64,000 nt of DNA from the NCBI GenBank assembly GCA_002420115.1, contig DIHK01000042.1, forward strand, positions 50,297 through 114,296, written 5' to 3'. The stretch is from Nitrospira sp. UBA5698 (lineage in GTDB: Bacteria; Nitrospirota; Nitrospiria; Nitrospirales; Nitrospiraceae). Below, one piece after another: positions 1 through 9,706 of the stretch. Below the pieces are notes generated by a model, which was not told the origin of the DNA, did not search any database, and saw nothing but the letters and a program-made list of their open reading frames with translations. Position 1 is the stretch's first letter. Each line of letters begins with the position of its first letter. Both the position numbers and the translations under genes were made by a program.

Positions 1-25
1 CGACGCTGGCGGACTTTTTCAACAT
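1..25 (-). CDS. Start of a probable KdsC phosphatase (partial)
   Basis: Only the first eight codons lie in the window (ATG at 25, reading MLKKSASV), so the product cannot be identified from sequence. The call rests on position: the ATG lies 4 bases beyond the stop of kdsD on the same strand with a short AGG just upstream, and kdsC (Kdo-8-phosphate phosphatase, HAD family) commonly follows kdsD in Kdo operons. It could be another gene. Confidence 0.4.
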
Positions 26-29
26 CCTG

Positions 30-1037
30 TTAGACGATCCCGTTCTTGAGTAAATCATGCAAATGGACGACACCTTGAATGGTGCGGCCGTCTTCAGTCA
101 CGACCAACGTCGTAATGGAAAACCGCTCCATCATCTCCACGGCCTTTGCCGCCAATTCATCTGGTCCAATCGATTTGGGATTGGGTGTGGCTAACTCCTT
201 TGCCGTTGCATTCACCAAATCCGTTCCACGCTGAATAAACCGCCGCACATCGCCGTCGGTAATGACGCCGAGCAACGCGCCGTCTTGATCGACGACCGTC
301 GTCATCCCGAGCTTTTTGGCCGTCATCTCCAGCATGGCCGCCATCCCGCCGACGGTACCTTGAACGATTGGGATTTCCGGATCAGCATGCATGAGATCCT
401 TCACCTTGACCAGCAACCGCCGCCCTAAGCTGCCTCCCGGATGGAACCGGGCAAAGTCTTCTGCTTTGAATTCTCGTTTCTGCAGCAACGCCACGGCGAG
501 TGCATCACCCAGTGCGAGCGTGGCCGTCGTACTGGCGGTCGGGGCCAACCCCATCGGACAAGCCTCTTCTGCCACCGACACATCCAGCGCAACATCAGAG
601 TTTTTGGACAATGTCGAGCTCATCCGCCCTGTCATGGAGATGACCGGAATCCCCAAGCGTTTCACAAATGGGAGCAACTGCAACAACTCTTGGGTTTCGC
701 CGCTGTTGGAGATCGCCACCAAGACATCCCGACGAGCCAACATGCCGAGATCGCCATGGACCCCCTCTGCCGGATGCAAAAAGAACGAGGACGTTCCCGT
801 ACTTGCCAAGGTGGCGGCAATCTTTTGCCCGATCAACCCTGATTTCCCCATGCCAGAGACTACGACCTTCCCCTTGCATCGAACGAGCACATCCACAGCT
901 TTGACGAATCGTTCATCGAGCCGACTGACTAACGCCTCCACCGCTCGGGCCTCGATCTCAAGCACACGTCGCCCTTCGGACAGGCTCTCTTCCAGCTTGG
1001 CGGATTTTGATTCGCGACCGGCCAACTTTCCCGTCAT
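30..1037 (-). CDS. kdsD: Arabinose-5-phosphate isomerase KdsD/KpsF
   Basis: Converts D-ribulose 5-phosphate to D-arabinose 5-phosphate, the first committed step of Kdo synthesis for lipopolysaccharide; cytosolic. The 335-residue protein has an N-terminal SIS sugar-isomerase domain (GMGKSG near residue 63, HPAEGVHGDLGM near 88-99) followed by two CBS repeats to the C-terminus, the usual layout and length. The ATG at 1037 was chosen, giving about 30 residues before the conserved core; a GTG at 1082 in the same frame would add 15 residues and is an alternative. It follows kdsA and precedes a probable kdsC, so the operon order mirrors the pathway. Confidence 0.95.
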   Translation of the reverse strand: MTGKLAGRESKSAKLEESLSEGRRVLEIEARAVEALVSRLDERFVKAVDVLVRCKGKVVVSGMGKSGLIGQKIAATLASTGTSSFFLHPAEGVHGDLGMLARRDVLVAISNSGETQELLQLLPFVKRLGIPVISMTGRMSSTLSKNSDVALDVSVAEEACPMGLAPTASTTATLALGDALAVALLQKREFKAEDFARFHPGGSLGRRLLVKVKDLMHADPEIPIVQGTVGGMAAMLEMTAKKLGMTTVVDQDGALLGVITDGDVRRFIQRGTDLVNATAKELATPNPKSIGPDELAAKAVEMMERFSITTLVVTEDGRTIQGVVHLHDLLKNGIV

Positions 1038-1095
1038 CGTGTAGCAAATCCTCGTCTTGCACCCATTGTCATTGCTCTGCACCCTGTACGATCAT

Positions 1096-1923
1096 TCAGC
1101 TTGTCGGTTGTGCGGCATCCCAGATCCGCACCACCCGTTCCAACAACGCCTTCAACTGATGTAACGGCACCATATTGGGTCCATCGGACAGCGCTTCATC
1201 GGGATTCGGATGGACTTCCATAAAGAATCCGTCGACCCCTGCCCCGGCTGCCGCGCAGGCCAACGGTTCGACAAACTCCCGCTGGCCGCTGGACTTCGTC
1301 CCGCCCCCACCCGGCAATTGCACGCTGTGCGTGGCATCGAAGACGACAGGATACCCGAACTTCCTCATGATAGGGAAGGACCGCATATCCACGACAAGGT
1401 TGTTGTAGCCGAAGGACGATCCTCGTTCGGTCAGCACGATCCGCTGACTCCCGCACTCTTCGATTTTCTTGACGGCGTTTCCCATTTCGGTCGGCGAAAG
1501 AAATTGTCCTTTTTTCACATTGACGATCTTTCCGGTCTTGGCCGCCGCGATCAAGAGATCCGTCTGCCGGCAAAGAAACGCCGGGATCTGCAGAACATCC
1601 ACAACCTTCCCGGCCTCGGTCGCCTGCTCTTCCGTATGCACGTCGGTCAACACGGGCAGTCCCAGTTTCTCCCTCACGTGCTTCAATACTGCCAACCCTT
1701 TTTCTAAACCAGGGCCTCGGAATGAATGGATCGATGTTCGGTTTGCCTTATCGAATGACGACTTGAAGACGTAGGGGATTCCCAAAGACTTCGTCAGCTC
1801 GGCAATTCGCCCCGCCGTCTCCATGACGAGCTGCTCGCTCTCGATCACACAAGGCCCGGCAATCAGAAACGGCCGCTGCCCCTGACCGACTTTGAACGAA
1901 CCAATGTCAACGAGCTGTGCCAT
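1096..1923 (-). CDS. kdsA: 3-deoxy-8-phosphooctulonate (Kdo-8-P) synthase
   Basis: Condenses phosphoenolpyruvate with arabinose 5-phosphate to give Kdo 8-phosphate. The 275-residue length is normal. Visible signatures are IAGPCVIES near the N-terminus, [19 protein letters not shown] and [12 protein letters not shown]. The cysteine in GPCVIES sits where the metal-independent enterobacterial enzyme has asparagine, so this should be the metal-dependent class (family knowledge). ATG 1923 ([10 protein letters not shown]) was preferred over the longer frame opening at 1974, because the extra 17 residues are not part of the family. The gene lies between pyrG and kdsD in the operon. Confidence 0.95.
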   Translation of the reverse strand: MAQLVDIGSFKVGQGQRPFLIAGPCVIESEQLVMETAGRIAELTKSLGIPYVFKSSFDKANRTSIHSFRGPGLEKGLAVLKHVREKLGLPVLTDVHTEEQATEAGKVVDVLQIPAFLCRQTDLLIAAAKTGKIVNVKKGQFLSPTEMGNAVKKIEECGSQRIVLTERGSSFGYNNLVVDMRSFPIMRKFGYPVVFDATHSVQLPGGGGTKSSGQREFVEPLACAAAGAGVDGFFMEVHPNPDEALSDGPNMVPLHQLKALLERVVRIWDAAQPTS

Positions 1924-2035
1924 GGTCACCGCGCCTAGGTTGAAGGCAAGGTTGAGTGGAGAACAGAACGCCATGACCTGGAGATCAGGCTCGTCACCGC
2001 AACCTCAATCTGAGTCTTGGCCTTCACCTTCATAT

Positions 2036-3637
2036 TCAGTGTCCCAACTTCTTCCGGAGAGCTGCCCCCACGAATCCACTGAATAGAGGATGCGGTCGAT
2101 GCGGACGGGAACTATATTCGGGATGAAACTGCGTTCCCAAAAACCAAGGATGATCCTTCAATTCGAGGATTTCAACCAGCCGTCCATCCGGCGAGAGGCC
2201 GCTCAGGACAAGTCCCTTCGCACCCAACCGCTCGCGATAGGCATTGTTGAACTCATAGCGATGGCGATGGCGCTCACGAACCTCGTTGACGCCATACATC
2301 TTCTGGGCCAACGTCCCTTCTCCTAACTTACAGAGATAAGACCCGAGCCGCATCGTCCCGCCTTTATCGCTGATACCCTGCTGATCCGGCATGAGATGAA
2401 TCACCGGATGAGGCGACTGCTCATCGAACTCCGCACTGTTGGCCCCTGACAGTCCTGCCACATTTCGCGCAAACTCGATCGCCGCACATTGCATCCCTAA
2501 ACATAGACCGAGGAACGGCACCTGACGTTCCCGTGCATATCGGATCGTGGTGATTTTCCCCTCAATTCCTCTTGTCCCAAATCCACCGGGAATCAAGATC
2601 CCATCAGCTTCGCGCAGAATGCGCTCCGTCCCTTGCCGTTCGATATCTTCGGACTCGATCCAATTGATATTGACCTTCGTTTCATGGTCGATTCCGCCGT
2701 GAACCAACGCTTCGCCCAGGCTCTTATAACACTCCTTCAGCCCCACATACTTTCCGACCAGCGCAACGGAGATTTCGTGCTTGGGTCGTTTGATCTTCTG
2801 CACCATCGCATCCCACTCGCGAAGATTCGGCTGACCGGTCTCGAGATGCAACTGACGGACGATCAATTCATCCAACCCTTCTTTTCTAAAGACAATCGGC
2901 ACTTCGTAGATCGTCTCGACGTCTTTCGCCGTGATCACGGCGTCCTTGTCCACATTGCAAAACATCGCAATCTTGCCCTTGAGTTCCGGAGGAATATACC
3001 GGTCCGTTCGGCACAAGAGAATATTCGGCTGGATACCAATTTCCCGAAGCTTGTTGACTGAATGTTGCGTCGGCTTGGTCTTCAGTTCACCGGCAGTGCC
3101 AATGTAGGGCACCAACGTCAGATGCACATACAGCACATTGTCGCGCCCGACGTCGTACGGCATCTGTCGGATGGCTTCAAGAAACGGGAGGCTTTCAATG
3201 TCTCCGACCGTCCCGCCGATTTCGATAATGGCGACGTCCACTCCCTTGGAGATCCGCGTGATCGCCTGCTTGATCTCATCCGTCACATGCGGCACGACCT
3301 GCACTGTCCCTCCAAGATAGTCTCCCCGCCGCTCCTTCGTAATGACTGAATGATAGATCCGGCCTGTCGTGTAATTACTTTCCTTCGTCAGTGAGAGTGA
3401 AGTAAATCGCTCATAATGGCCCAGGTCCAAATCGGTCTCAGCGCCGTCGTCTGTGACGAAGACTTCGCCGTGCTGGTAGGGATTCATCGTCCCGGGATCG
3501 ACATTGATATAAGGATCCAGCTTGAGAAAGGTGATCTTTAACCCGCGGCTTTCAAGGAGGTTTCCAATAGAAGCCGATGCCAGTCCCTTCCCAAGTGATG
3601 AGACCACTCCACCGGTCACAAAAATGAATTTATTCAT
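2036..3637 (-). CDS. pyrG: CTP synthase
   Basis: ATP- and glutamine-dependent amination of UTP to CTP. At 533 residues it is full length: an N-terminal synthetase domain ([20 protein letters not shown] at the start) and a C-terminal class I glutamine amidotransferase domain with nucleophile in GLCLGMQ and the His/Glu pair in QFHPE (about 505 and 507). A strong purine-rich ribosome site (AGAGGGGGG) precedes ATG 3637. Its place between kdsB and kdsA is meaningful: CTP is the co-substrate used by KdsB to activate Kdo, so nucleotide supply and Kdo activation are co-expressed. It lies outside the PyrR-controlled operon at 11.3-22.5 kb. Confidence 0.98.
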   Translation of the reverse strand: MNKFIFVTGGVVSSLGKGLASASIGNLLESRGLKITFLKLDPYINVDPGTMNPYQHGEVFVTDDGAETDLDLGHYERFTSLSLTKESNYTTGRIYHSVITKERRGDYLGGTVQVVPHVTDEIKQAITRISKGVDVAIIEIGGTVGDIESLPFLEAIRQMPYDVGRDNVLYVHLTLVPYIGTAGELKTKPTQHSVNKLREIGIQPNILLCRTDRYIPPELKGKIAMFCNVDKDAVITAKDVETIYEVPIVFRKEGLDELIVRQLHLETGQPNLREWDAMVQKIKRPKHEISVALVGKYVGLKECYKSLGEALVHGGIDHETKVNINWIESEDIERQGTERILREADGILIPGGFGTRGIEGKITTIRYARERQVPFLGLCLGMQCAAIEFARNVAGLSGANSAEFDEQSPHPVIHLMPDQQGISDKGGTMRLGSYLCKLGEGTLAQKMYGVNEVRERHRHRYEFNNAYRERLGAKGLVLSGLSPDGRLVEILELKDHPWFLGTQFHPEYSSRPHRPHPLFSGFVGAALRKKLGH

Positions 3638-3686
3638 GGCTCCCCCCTCTCCTGGACGTCAGGCTGACCCACCTCAGCTGTGCACC

Positions 3687-4487
3687 TCATCCTTTAAAAA
3701 ACATCCCGCTGCTCTTCAGCTCGCGCTTGACCGCAAGATACTCCTGAAGTCGTTCCGCAACATCAGACACGTCCTCAGGACGATCCACCCTCAGTGAGGC
3801 ATGTTTGGTTTCCCATACACGGATGCGAATGCCATGGTCAAGCGCACGAAGTTGCTCAAGCTTTTCAGCGTCCTCGATGCGACTGGTCGGGAGGGAGGCG
3901 AATCGAAGCAGCGTCTCTTTTGTATAGATGTACAATCCGAGATGAATATAGTGAAGCCCTCCAACGGCGTGCGGCTGTGGGTTGTCGCGAACCAACGGGA
4001 TCGGAGCGCGTGAGAAATAGAGCGCGTCGCCTTTCGTATCGGTCACGACTTTCACTACGGCAGGATTGAGGAGATCGTCCGTCGAATCGATCACTCGCTT
4101 CAGCGTTCCCATCCCCGCGCCGCTTTCCAAAAACGGCTCGATGAGATCGGTCAAGAGGTCCGGCGTCAAGGGGATCTCGTCCCCTTGCAAGTCCACGAAG
4201 CAATCTCTTGCAAACATGCGGGCCACCGCAGCCACACGATCCGTTCCCGTCCGATAATCACCGGCGACCATGAGGACTCGCCCCCCGAACCGCTCGACCG
4301 ACTGTTTGATACGCTCATCATCGGTTGCGACGATCACCTCCGACACGGCACGACAGGCCGCCGCCTGCTCGTACACATGCTGAATCATCGGCTTGCCGTT
4401 CAGCTCGACCAACGGCTTCCCCGGGAAACGGGATGAGCCGTATCGAGCGGGAATCACCACGGTCACGGTGCGCGACGCTTTTGTCAT
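3687..4487 (-). CDS. kdsB: CMP-Kdo synthetase
   Basis: Activates Kdo with CTP to CMP-Kdo, the donor for lipid A inner-core glycosylation. The 266-residue protein has the nucleotidyltransferase start VVIPARYGSSRFPGKPL and the metal/nucleotide motif DLQGDEIPL, where most relatives have DEP rather than DEI. Its ATG overlaps the TGA of the upstream kinase gene by four bases (ATGA), a sign of translational coupling. It is followed 49 bases later by pyrG, which makes its CTP substrate. Confidence 0.96.
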   Translation of the reverse strand: MTKASRTVTVVIPARYGSSRFPGKPLVELNGKPMIQHVYEQAAACRAVSEVIVATDDERIKQSVERFGGRVLMVAGDYRTGTDRVAAVARMFARDCFVDLQGDEIPLTPDLLTDLIEPFLESGAGMGTLKRVIDSTDDLLNPAVVKVVTDTKGDALYFSRAPIPLVRDNPQPHAVGGLHYIHLGLYIYTKETLLRFASLPTSRIEDAEKLEQLRALDHGIRIRVWETKHASLRVDRPEDVSDVAERLQEYLAVKRELKSSGMFFKG

Positions 4488-5590
4488 GCTCCAAAAGCCT
4501 CAGACAACTGTGCAGGCGACACCGTCGCAGTCCCCACCATTCCGACTACGATCCCGGCCGCATAATTCGCCATCATGGCCCCTGTCTTAATGTCGGCTCC
4601 TGCCGCGAGCGCGAGCGCCAGCGTCCCGATGACCGTATCTCCCGCACCGGTCACATCATAGACTTGCCGCGCCTTCGTCGGAAGATGCCATGATTGTCCG
4701 TCCCCTTCATAGAGACTCATGCCCTTCTCACCACGCGTGATCAACACGGACCGACACCCAAGTCGCTGACGGATCATGGCTCCGGCTTCGTTGATCGTTT
4801 GATTGTCGTCCCCGTGCATCCCAGACGCTTGAGTCGCCTCAAGGTGATTCGGCGTAATGACCGTCACGCCTTTATAGAAATTAAAGTGTTCGACCTTCGG
4901 ATCGACGACGACCGGAACCCGACGCAACGCCGCCAACCGTGTGATCTCCGCCATCAGGGTCGATGACACGACGCCTTTGGCATAGTCGGATACGACGATA
5001 CAGGAAAGCTCACGGAGTTTTGACTCAACAAACCGGACGATCTTCTGACGCAGCGGTGCCCTCAACTCAGTTCGGCCTTCAATGTCATACCGAACGATCT
5101 GCTGATTGTGAGCAATGACCCGACTCTTTCTGGTCGTCGGCCGCTCGCGATCGGTCACGACTCCGCCAAGGCTTGCCCTAGTGTTCCCCAGTTCCTTGAG
5201 CAGTCGCTTCCCGCTTTCATCCGCTCCGATCACCCCGCAGAGATAGGCCTTCCCTCCGAGTGCCATAATATTGCTGTAGACGTTGGCTGCCCCGCCCAAG
5301 CGGATCGACTCCGATTCGACATGAACGACCGGGACCGGCGCCTCAGGGGAGATCCGGCTCACTCGTCCCATCACATAATGATCAAGGATCAAATCACCGA
5401 TGACAAGGACGGAAGCCTGCGGAAACCGACGCAGATACTCGCGGAGTACCGTGGGTGACGGAGGTTCGGTCTTCCCCTGTGCATCCTTCTTGGGAAGAAC
5501 AACGCCCCCGGTTTTCTTTACTGAATGGCTTTGGCGAATCGTTCCCACCGAACCCACTCCGTCCAATTTCCCTGTCCATTCCAGGACCAA
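4484..5590 (-). CDS. rfaE1: D-glycero-beta-D-manno-heptose-7-phosphate kinase (kinase-only HldE/RfaE1)
   Basis: PfkB-family sugar kinase expected to phosphorylate heptose 7-phosphate for ADP-heptose and LPS core synthesis. Core motifs are VIGDLILDHYVMG (about 61-73), ITPNHLEA and the anion-hole/catalytic DVTGAGDTVIGT near the C-terminus. Only the kinase half of bifunctional HldE is present; the adenylyltransferase must be encoded elsewhere. The ATG at 5590 overlaps the end of lepB by 73 bases and adds about 50 residues before the kinase fold. TTG or GTG codons at 5566, 5557 and 5548 are alternative starts that still overlap lepB. The exact start is uncertain; the family call is firm. Confidence 0.88.
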   Translation of the reverse strand: MVLEWTGKLDGVGSVGTIRQSHSVKKTGGVVLPKKDAQGKTEPPSPTVLREYLRRFPQASVLVIGDLILDHYVMGRVSRISPEAPVPVVHVESESIRLGGAANVYSNIMALGGKAYLCGVIGADESGKRLLKELGNTRASLGGVVTDRERPTTRKSRVIAHNQQIVRYDIEGRTELRAPLRQKIVRFVESKLRELSCIVVSDYAKGVVSSTLMAEITRLAALRRVPVVVDPKVEHFNFYKGVTVITPNHLEATQASGMHGDDNQTINEAGAMIRQRLGCRSVLITRGEKGMSLYEGDGQSWHLPTKARQVYDVTGAGDTVIGTLALALAAGADIKTGAMMANYAAGIVVGMVGTATVSPAQLSEAFGA

Positions 5591-6288
5591 TAGATACGGA
5601 ACGCTTTGCCGCGGATTTTCTCCTCACGGACGTACCCCCAAAACCGACTGTCCAGGCTTTGGTCGCGATTATCGCCCATGACGAAATAGGACTCCTCAGG
5701 AACCGTCACGGGACCGAAATTATCGCGAGGGTTGACCGTCCCGTCGATGATGCCGGGATCAATGCGTTGGGTAAAGGTTTTGTCATCAAGCGGCTGACCG
5801 TTTATCAGGACAACCTTGTTCCGTAACTGAACCGTGTCTCCAGGCAGTCCCACAATGCGCTTGATAAAATCCTTCTCTTCATCCTCGGGGAACCGAAAGA
5901 CGATGATATCGCCACGTTGCGGCTTGCCGAACGTCACGACGGTGGTGGACGTATAACAATTGACCGGCGGAAAACTCCACTGCAGTTTGCAGTCAGCCGG
6001 CCACTGCAGACCATACGACAGCTTGCTGACCAAAATATGATCTCCGATCAGCAGCGTAGGAATCATGGATCCTGAGGGAATCTTGAAGGCCTGCACGACG
6101 AATACGCGGATGGCGAACGCCAACAACATGGCGACGATGATCGCTTCTGCATACTCTCGCACGATGGACTTGCGTCCTGCCTGGTCGGCGTTATTCGCAA
6201 TCTTGGCACCGGTCAGCGAGGCCGGTTCACCGGGCCTTGACCCGCTCGACAACTTGTCCACATTGCGCTGATTGGAATCCGAGCTCAT
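5518..6288 (-). CDS. lepB: Signal peptidase I
   Basis: Membrane-bound serine/lysine protease that removes signal peptides from exported proteins. The 256-residue protein has one N-terminal transmembrane segment ([20 protein letters not shown]), the catalytic serine in SGSMIPTLL, the catalytic lysine in [13 protein letters not shown], and the family box [18 protein letters not shown] 6288 overlaps the lepA stop as ATGA, which decides this start over a longer reading into lepA. The lepA-lepB pairing is a classic bacterial arrangement. Confidence 0.97.
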   Translation of the reverse strand: MSSDSNQRNVDKLSSGSRPGEPASLTGAKIANNADQAGRKSIVREYAEAIIVAMLLAFAIRVFVVQAFKIPSGSMIPTLLIGDHILVSKLSYGLQWPADCKLQWSFPPVNCYTSTTVVTFGKPQRGDIIVFRFPEDEEKDFIKRIVGLPGDTVQLRNKVVLINGQPLDDKTFTQRIDPGIIDGTVNPRDNFGPVTVPEESYFVMGDNRDQSLDSRFWGYVREEKIRGKAFRIYWSWNGQGNWTEWVRWERFAKAIQ

Positions 6289-8084
6289 TCGTCTCCGACC
6301 TTCAGAATCGCCAGGAAGGCTTCCTGCGGAACTTCGACACTGCCGACCGCTTTCATGCGTTTCTTTCCTTCCTTTTGTTTCTCCAGCAACTTCCGTTTCC
6401 GCGTGATATCGCCGCCGTAGCATTTCGCCAACACGTTCTTCTTCATCGCACCGATTGTCTCACGCGCTACGATCTTACTCCCGATGGCCGCCTGAATCGC
6501 GATCTCATACATCTGCCGTGGAATCAATTCCTTCATTTTTTCAGCGAGCTGACGCCCGCGCTGCACGGAACGATCCTTATGTGTAATAAAGGACAATGCA
6601 TCGACTGCCTCGCCGTTCAGCAAGATGTCGAGCCGCACCAGATCGGATTCGCGATAGCCGAGCAACTCGTAATCCAGCGACGCATACCCCTGCGTGCGGG
6701 ACTTGAGTTTATCGTAAAAATCAAGAATGACCTCATTGAGCGGCAATTCATAGCTGATCATCACCCGCGTCGGATCCAGAAAGTGGATGCTCCGTTGAAT
6801 ACCTCGACGCTCCTGACACAGCTGAAGAATCGCGCCCATATACCGTTCCGGTGTGATGACCGACGCGAGAATGAACGGCTCTTCGAACGACTCGATGCTG
6901 CTGGGCGGCGGAAGCTGCGACGGATTCATGACCTCCGACACTTCGCCTTTGGTCGTCATCACGCGATACACGACGGTTGGAGCCGTGGTGAGGAGCGTCA
7001 AATTATACTCACGCTCAAGGCGTTCTTGAATGATCTCCATATGGAGCAGACCCAAGAACCCGCACCGAAACCCAAACCCCAAGGCCAAGGATGTTTCCGG
7101 TTCGTAGACGAACGACGAATCATTCAGCCGGAGCTTGACCAGCGCATCCCGCAAATCTTCATACCTGGCTGTGTCGGTAGGATACAGCCCGCAGAATACC
7201 AACGGTTTGACGTCTTTATACCCTGGAAATGGCTCACGCGTAGGCGACACCGCATCCGTGAGCGTATCCCCGATTTTGACATCCGCCACTTCGCGCATAT
7301 TGGCGCAGAGATATCCCACCTCGCCGGTCAGCAGCTCCGTCTTCTTCGTGCGTTTGGGAGCAAAGTACCCGACTTCCATGACTTCGAACGTCCGATCGTT
7401 CGACATGACCTTGATCTTCATACCGGGCCGTATAGACCCATCGACCACGCGCGTCAATACAATCACACCCTGATAGTTATCGAACCAGGAATCGAAGATC
7501 AGCGCTTTGAGCGGAGCCTGCGGATCGCCTGACGGAGGCGGCACCCGAGCGATGATCGCTTCCAAGACCTCCGGCACACCCTTGCCTTCCTTGGCACTAA
7601 TGGGAAGGGCATTATCGGCTTCGAGTTGCAACACGTCTGCAATCGACTGTTTGGTCCCATCAACGTCCGCGCTCGCGAGATCAATCTTATTGATCACGGG
7701 AATAATGGTCAGATTGTTCGCCATCGCCAAATTCACGTTGGCAATCGTCTGGGCCTGCACGCCTTGCGTCGCGTCAACAAGCAGGAGGGCCCCCTCGCAA
7801 GCCGCCAGGCTTCGCGAGACCTCATAGGTAAAATCGACATGCCCCGGCGTATCGATCAAATGCAACGCATAGGTCTTCCCGTCCTTGGCCTTGTACCGGA
7901 TGGCCACTGCATGAGCCTTGATCGTAATGCCACGTTCCCGTTCAAGGTCCATGGCATCAAGAATCTGATCTTTGGCCTCTCGGGCAGTGACTGCGCCAGT
8001 AGCTTCTAGGAACCGGTCAGCGAGGGTTGATTTGCCGTGATCGATATGAGCGATTATGGAAAAGTTGCGTATAAGACTTTGCAA
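6285..8084 (-). CDS. lepA: Elongation factor 4 (LepA), TTG start
   Basis: Ribosome-associated translational GTPase. At 599 residues it is the normal length, with P-loop [13 protein letters not shown], switch and G3 DTPGHVDF, G4 NKIDLA, EF-G-like domains and the LepA-specific C-terminal region. The reading frame starts at a TTG (8084) preceded by TAGGAT as ribosome site; no in-frame ATG lies nearby, and the N-terminal sequence [14 protein letters not shown] matches the family, so TTG is well supported. First gene of the operon driven by the promoter at 8114-8142, with a leader of only about 20 bases. Confidence 0.97.
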   Translation of the reverse strand: MQSLIRNFSIIAHIDHGKSTLADRFLEATGAVTAREAKDQILDAMDLERERGITIKAHAVAIRYKAKDGKTYALHLIDTPGHVDFTYEVSRSLAACEGALLLVDATQGVQAQTIANVNLAMANNLTIIPVINKIDLASADVDGTKQSIADVLQLEADNALPISAKEGKGVPEVLEAIIARVPPPSGDPQAPLKALIFDSWFDNYQGVIVLTRVVDGSIRPGMKIKVMSNDRTFEVMEVGYFAPKRTKKTELLTGEVGYLCANMREVADVKIGDTLTDAVSPTREPFPGYKDVKPLVFCGLYPTDTARYEDLRDALVKLRLNDSSFVYEPETSLALGFGFRCGFLGLLHMEIIQERLEREYNLTLLTTAPTVVYRVMTTKGEVSEVMNPSQLPPPSSIESFEEPFILASVITPERYMGAILQLCQERRGIQRSIHFLDPTRVMISYELPLNEVILDFYDKLKSRTQGYASLDYELLGYRESDLVRLDILLNGEAVDALSFITHKDRSVQRGRQLAEKMKELIPRQMYEIAIQAAIGSKIVARETIGAMKKNVLAKCYGGDITRKRKLLEKQKEGKKRMKAVGSVEVPQEAFLAILKVGDE

Positions 8085-8087
8085 ATC

Positions 8088-8096
8088 CTAACTCAT
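8088..8096 (-). other. Minimal two-codon reading frame (ATG AGT TAG) before lepA
   Basis: In the very short lepA leader the sequence ATGAGTTAG forms a start, one sense codon and a stop. Its stop overlaps the TAGGAT ribosome site of lepA, three bases before the TTG start. It has no clear ribosome site of its own. It may be chance, or a minimal upstream frame affecting the weak TTG start. Confidence 0.3.
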
Positions 8097-8113
8097 GGGT
8101 AAAAAATCGGTTC

Positions 8114-8142
8114 ATTATAGTAACTGCCTCCCGGGTTGTCAA
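8114..8142 (-). promoter_or_regulatory. Sigma-70 promoter of the lepA-lepB-rfaE1-kdsB-pyrG-kdsA-kdsD operon
   Basis: On the minus strand: TTGACA (8142-8137), a 17-base spacer, then TATAAT (8119-8114), a perfect consensus pair with ideal spacing. Transcription should start near 8107, about 20 bases before the lepA TTG. It is the only obvious promoter before a run of seven or more genes with short or overlapping joints. Confidence 0.85.
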
Positions 8143-8164
8143 AGAGATCACCTCCACTTATAAT
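8136..8164 (+). promoter_or_regulatory. Divergent sigma-70 promoter for bioA-lhgO
   Basis: On the plus strand: TTGTCA (8136-8141), a 17-base spacer, then TATAAT (8159-8164). The -35 box lies on the same bases as the -35 box of the opposite lepA promoter (TTGTCAA read one way, TTGACAA the other). Start of transcription would be near 8171, leaving a leader of about 130 bases before bioA. Confidence 0.7.
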
Positions 8165-8167
8165 CAC

Positions 8168-8186
8168 GCGCCGCCCGCAGCGGCGC
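8168..8186 (+). repeat. GC-rich hairpin at the start of the bioA leader
   Basis: Perfect 7-bp stem GCGCCGC / GCGGCGC with a 5-base loop (CCGCA), lying at the predicted 5' end of the bioA transcript. There is no T-run, so it is not an obvious terminator; it may stabilise the mRNA end. Confidence 0.5.
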
Positions 8187-8198
8187 CGAGAAGAGCAG

Positions 8199-8265
8199 AT
8201 GGCATATAGCGTATTGCGCCACCACCCAATGACATGCACGTGTCTTCGTCTCTGCTATACGCCAT
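8199..8265. repeat. Imperfect inverted repeat in the bioA leader
   Basis: Arms ATGGCATATAGC (8199-8210) and GCTATACGCCAT (8254-8265) pair at 11 of 12 positions across a 43-base loop. They could form a long-range hairpin in the bioA leader, or be part of a dispersed intergenic repeat of the ATGGC-TATAGC type. It is not recognisable as a BirA operator. Confidence 0.5.
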
Positions 8266-8299
8266 GAGCCATACGCTCCACAATTAATGTATTCCACAC

Positions 8300-9700
8300 A
8301 TGGCCCGCAAGCCGACCACTCAACAACTCGCAACATGGGACCGCCGCTATCTCTGGCATCCGTTTACCCAGATGCAGGAGTGGGAGCAAGAGGAACCGCT
8401 CATCATCGAGCGTGGGAAAGGCTCCTACCTGATCGATACGGAGGGCAACAAATATCTCGACGGCACCTCCTCCATTTGGGTCAATCTCCATGGCCATCGC
8501 CACCCGATCCTTGACCGCGCCGTCAAGAAGCAGCTCGACAAGATCGCCCACTCGACATTTCTCGGACTCTCGAACCCACCGGCGATTGAGCTCGCCCGTG
8601 AGTTGATCCGCATCGCGCCTAAAGGGCTCACCCGCGTCTTCTATTCGGACAACGGCTCAACAGCGGTGGAGATTGCCCTGAAGATGGCCGTTCAGTACTG
8701 GCAACAGCGCCATCCCGAGGCGGGCCCGAAGAATACGTTCCTCCATCTGAAACTCGCCTACCATGGAGATACGATTGGAGCCGTCAGCGTCGGTAACATC
8801 GCGCTGTTCCATTCGCGCTTTAAACCGCTCTTGTTCCCAACCCTGGAAGCCGAGCCGCCCCATTGCTACCGTTGTCCGCTCAAGCTGATGTACCCCTCCT
8901 GCAATATGGCCTGTCTCGACCCTATCGAACAACTTCTTCGACGCCGCCACAAGGACGTAGCCGGTTTCATTATCGAACCGATGATGCAAGCTGCCGCCGG
9001 GATGCTCCCCCAACCGTCCGGCTATCTCACACGAATCCGTGAGCTTTGCACGAACTATCACGTGTTGCTGATCGCCGATGAAGTGGCAACAGGCTTCGGA
9101 CGTACCGGCAAGATGTTCGCCTGCGAGCAGGAAGGGGTCACGCCGGATCTGATGGCCATCAGCAAAGGACTCACTGGTGGATACATGCCTTTGGCGGCAA
9201 CTCTGACAACAGATGAAATCTATCAGGGCTTTCTCGGCAGCTACGACGAGTTCAAGACCTTCTTCCATGGCCACAGTTTTACCGGTAACCCTCTGGGCTG
9301 TTCCGTGGCGCTCGCCAATCTCAAGGTATTTCGCCAGGAAAAGACGCTCGCTCGACTCTCTTCCACCATCAAGCTGTTCAGCCGATGGCTCGCACCCCTC
9401 GCGGCGCTCCCTCAGGTCGGCGACGTTCGTCAGCGGGGACTGATGGCGGGAGTTGAATTGGTCATGGACAAACGGACCAAGACCCCCTACCCACTCAGCG
9501 CCAAGGCCGGCCACCGCGTGGCAGCCATCGCCCGATCAAAGGGATTGATCTTGAGACCGATCGGGAATGTCCTCGTACTCATCCCACCACTCTCCATCTC
9601 CAAAGATGAATTGAAGAAAACGGTGGAAATTCTCAAGCAATCCATAGAGACTCTGCAAATAGATTTATCCTTAGCCCAGGGTACGCCAACCAACCGGTAG
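8300..9700 (+). CDS. bioA: Adenosylmethionine-8-amino-7-oxononanoate aminotransferase
   Basis: PLP-dependent class III aminotransferase that uses S-adenosylmethionine to make 7,8-diaminopelargonic acid in biotin synthesis. The 466-residue protein shows the BioA-type start WHPFTQMQEW, the PLP-phosphate region SDNGSTAVEIALKMA, YHGDTIGA, the cofactor aspartate in LIADEVATGFGRTG, the Schiff-base lysine in ISKGLTGGYMPL, and HSFTGNPLGC. No other biotin genes are next to it; lhgO follows 6 bases later. The ribosome site before ATG 8300 is weak. Confidence 0.95.
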   Translation: MARKPTTQQLATWDRRYLWHPFTQMQEWEQEEPLIIERGKGSYLIDTEGNKYLDGTSSIWVNLHGHRHPILDRAVKKQLDKIAHSTFLGLSNPPAIELARELIRIAPKGLTRVFYSDNGSTAVEIALKMAVQYWQQRHPEAGPKNTFLHLKLAYHGDTIGAVSVGNIALFHSRFKPLLFPTLEAEPPHCYRCPLKLMYPSCNMACLDPIEQLLRRRHKDVAGFIIEPMMQAAAGMLPQPSGYLTRIRELCTNYHVLLIADEVATGFGRTGKMFACEQEGVTPDLMAISKGLTGGYMPLAATLTTDEIYQGFLGSYDEFKTFFHGHSFTGNPLGCSVALANLKVFRQEKTLARLSSTIKLFSRWLAPLAALPQVGDVRQRGLMAGVELVMDKRTKTPYPLSAKAGHRVAAIARSKGLILRPIGNVLVLIPPLSISKDELKKTVEILKQSIETLQIDLSLAQGTPTNR

Positions 9701-9706
9701 CACGAC

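Noticed and set aside
391..1044. Long plus-strand frame opposite kdsD
   Set aside because: It is antisense to a clear KdsD gene, has low-complexity Ser/Thr/Arg content and no family resemblance; a shadow of biased codon use.
6237..7532. 431-residue plus-strand frame opposite lepA/lepB
   Set aside because: Rich in His, Arg and Ile with no domain; it lies fully over conserved LepA coding sequence on the other strand.
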